Shown: positions 6,307-6,328 of the stretch, piece after piece
Layout of the letters: every line of letters starts with the position of its first letter
Numbering within the stretch: the stretch's first letter is position 1
The notes under the pieces: generated by a model
What the model saw: the letters and a program-made list of their open reading frames with translations, nothing else
Database searches by the model: none
What the model was told of the DNA's origin: nothing
Assembly (NCBI GenBank): GCA_023229405.1
Contig: JALNZH010000223.1
Coordinates: 1-6,328 of the forward strand
Length of the DNA stretch: 6,328 nt
Source of the DNA: Bacteroidota bacterium
GTDB lineage: Bacteria > Bacteroidota > Ignavibacteria > UBA10030 > UBA8401
Direction of reading: 5' to 3'
Translations under genes and position numbers: made by a program

Positions 6307-6328
6307 ATGATCTTAGCCATAGACATCG
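6307..6328 (+). CDS. coaX: Probable type III pantothenate kinase, first seven codons only
   Basis: An ATG at 6307 is preceded by AAAGGA (6294-6299) at 7 bases. It opens the sequence MILAIDI, with the next codon starting G at the window edge. CoaX proteins begin with this kind of strand followed by GNT, part of the phosphate-binding loop of the ASKHA fold. coaX commonly follows birA. CoaX phosphorylates pantothenate in the first step of coenzyme A synthesis. With only 22 bases, the call rests on the start motif and the neighbour; another ASKHA-fold sugar kinase or a tRNA-modification ATPase could begin the same way. Confidence 0.65.

Overview
The window looks like ordinary chromosome from a bacterium of the Bacteroidota / Ignavibacteria-Chlorobi lineage. 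The clues are a DnaK ending in ADFEVVDDK, a promoter upstream of serA that fits the Bacteroidota TTG / TAnnTTTG pattern, and variable or absent Shine-Dalgarno sites (strong at serA, weak at birA, none visible at clpB). The lineage is an inference from motifs; no rRNA or marker search was possible. Nothing in the window resembles an insertion sequence, prophage, CRISPR array or tRNA.

Layout: positions 1-5166 are read leftward (minus strand). In transcription order they hold dnaK (5166-3244), a hairpin terminator (3183-3207), serA (3054-1852), a small single-pass membrane protein (1660-1427), an exported trypsin-fold protein (1413-541), and, after about 380 bases without a convincing gene, the first 53 codons of clpB (159-1), which runs off the left edge. 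From a divergent 286-base promoter region, birA (5453-6235) is read rightward and is followed by the first 22 bases of a gene that looks like coaX (type III pantothenate kinase), cut by the right edge.

Roles: dnaK and clpB encode the Hsp70 and the Hsp100 disaggregase that cooperate in rescuing aggregated proteins, yet each appears to be its own transcription unit. serA makes the first committed step of serine synthesis. birA and coaX serve biotin attachment and coenzyme A synthesis and often sit together. The least familiar part is the small membrane protein and the trypsin-fold protein, which lie 13 bases apart and probably form an operon. In the trypsin-fold protein the catalytic His and Ser positions both appear to be Thr, so it is probably a pseudoprotease. 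A second oddity is a Trp directly after the catalytic Arg of SerA. No clearly new multi-gene system is visible; these two points are what I would look at again.
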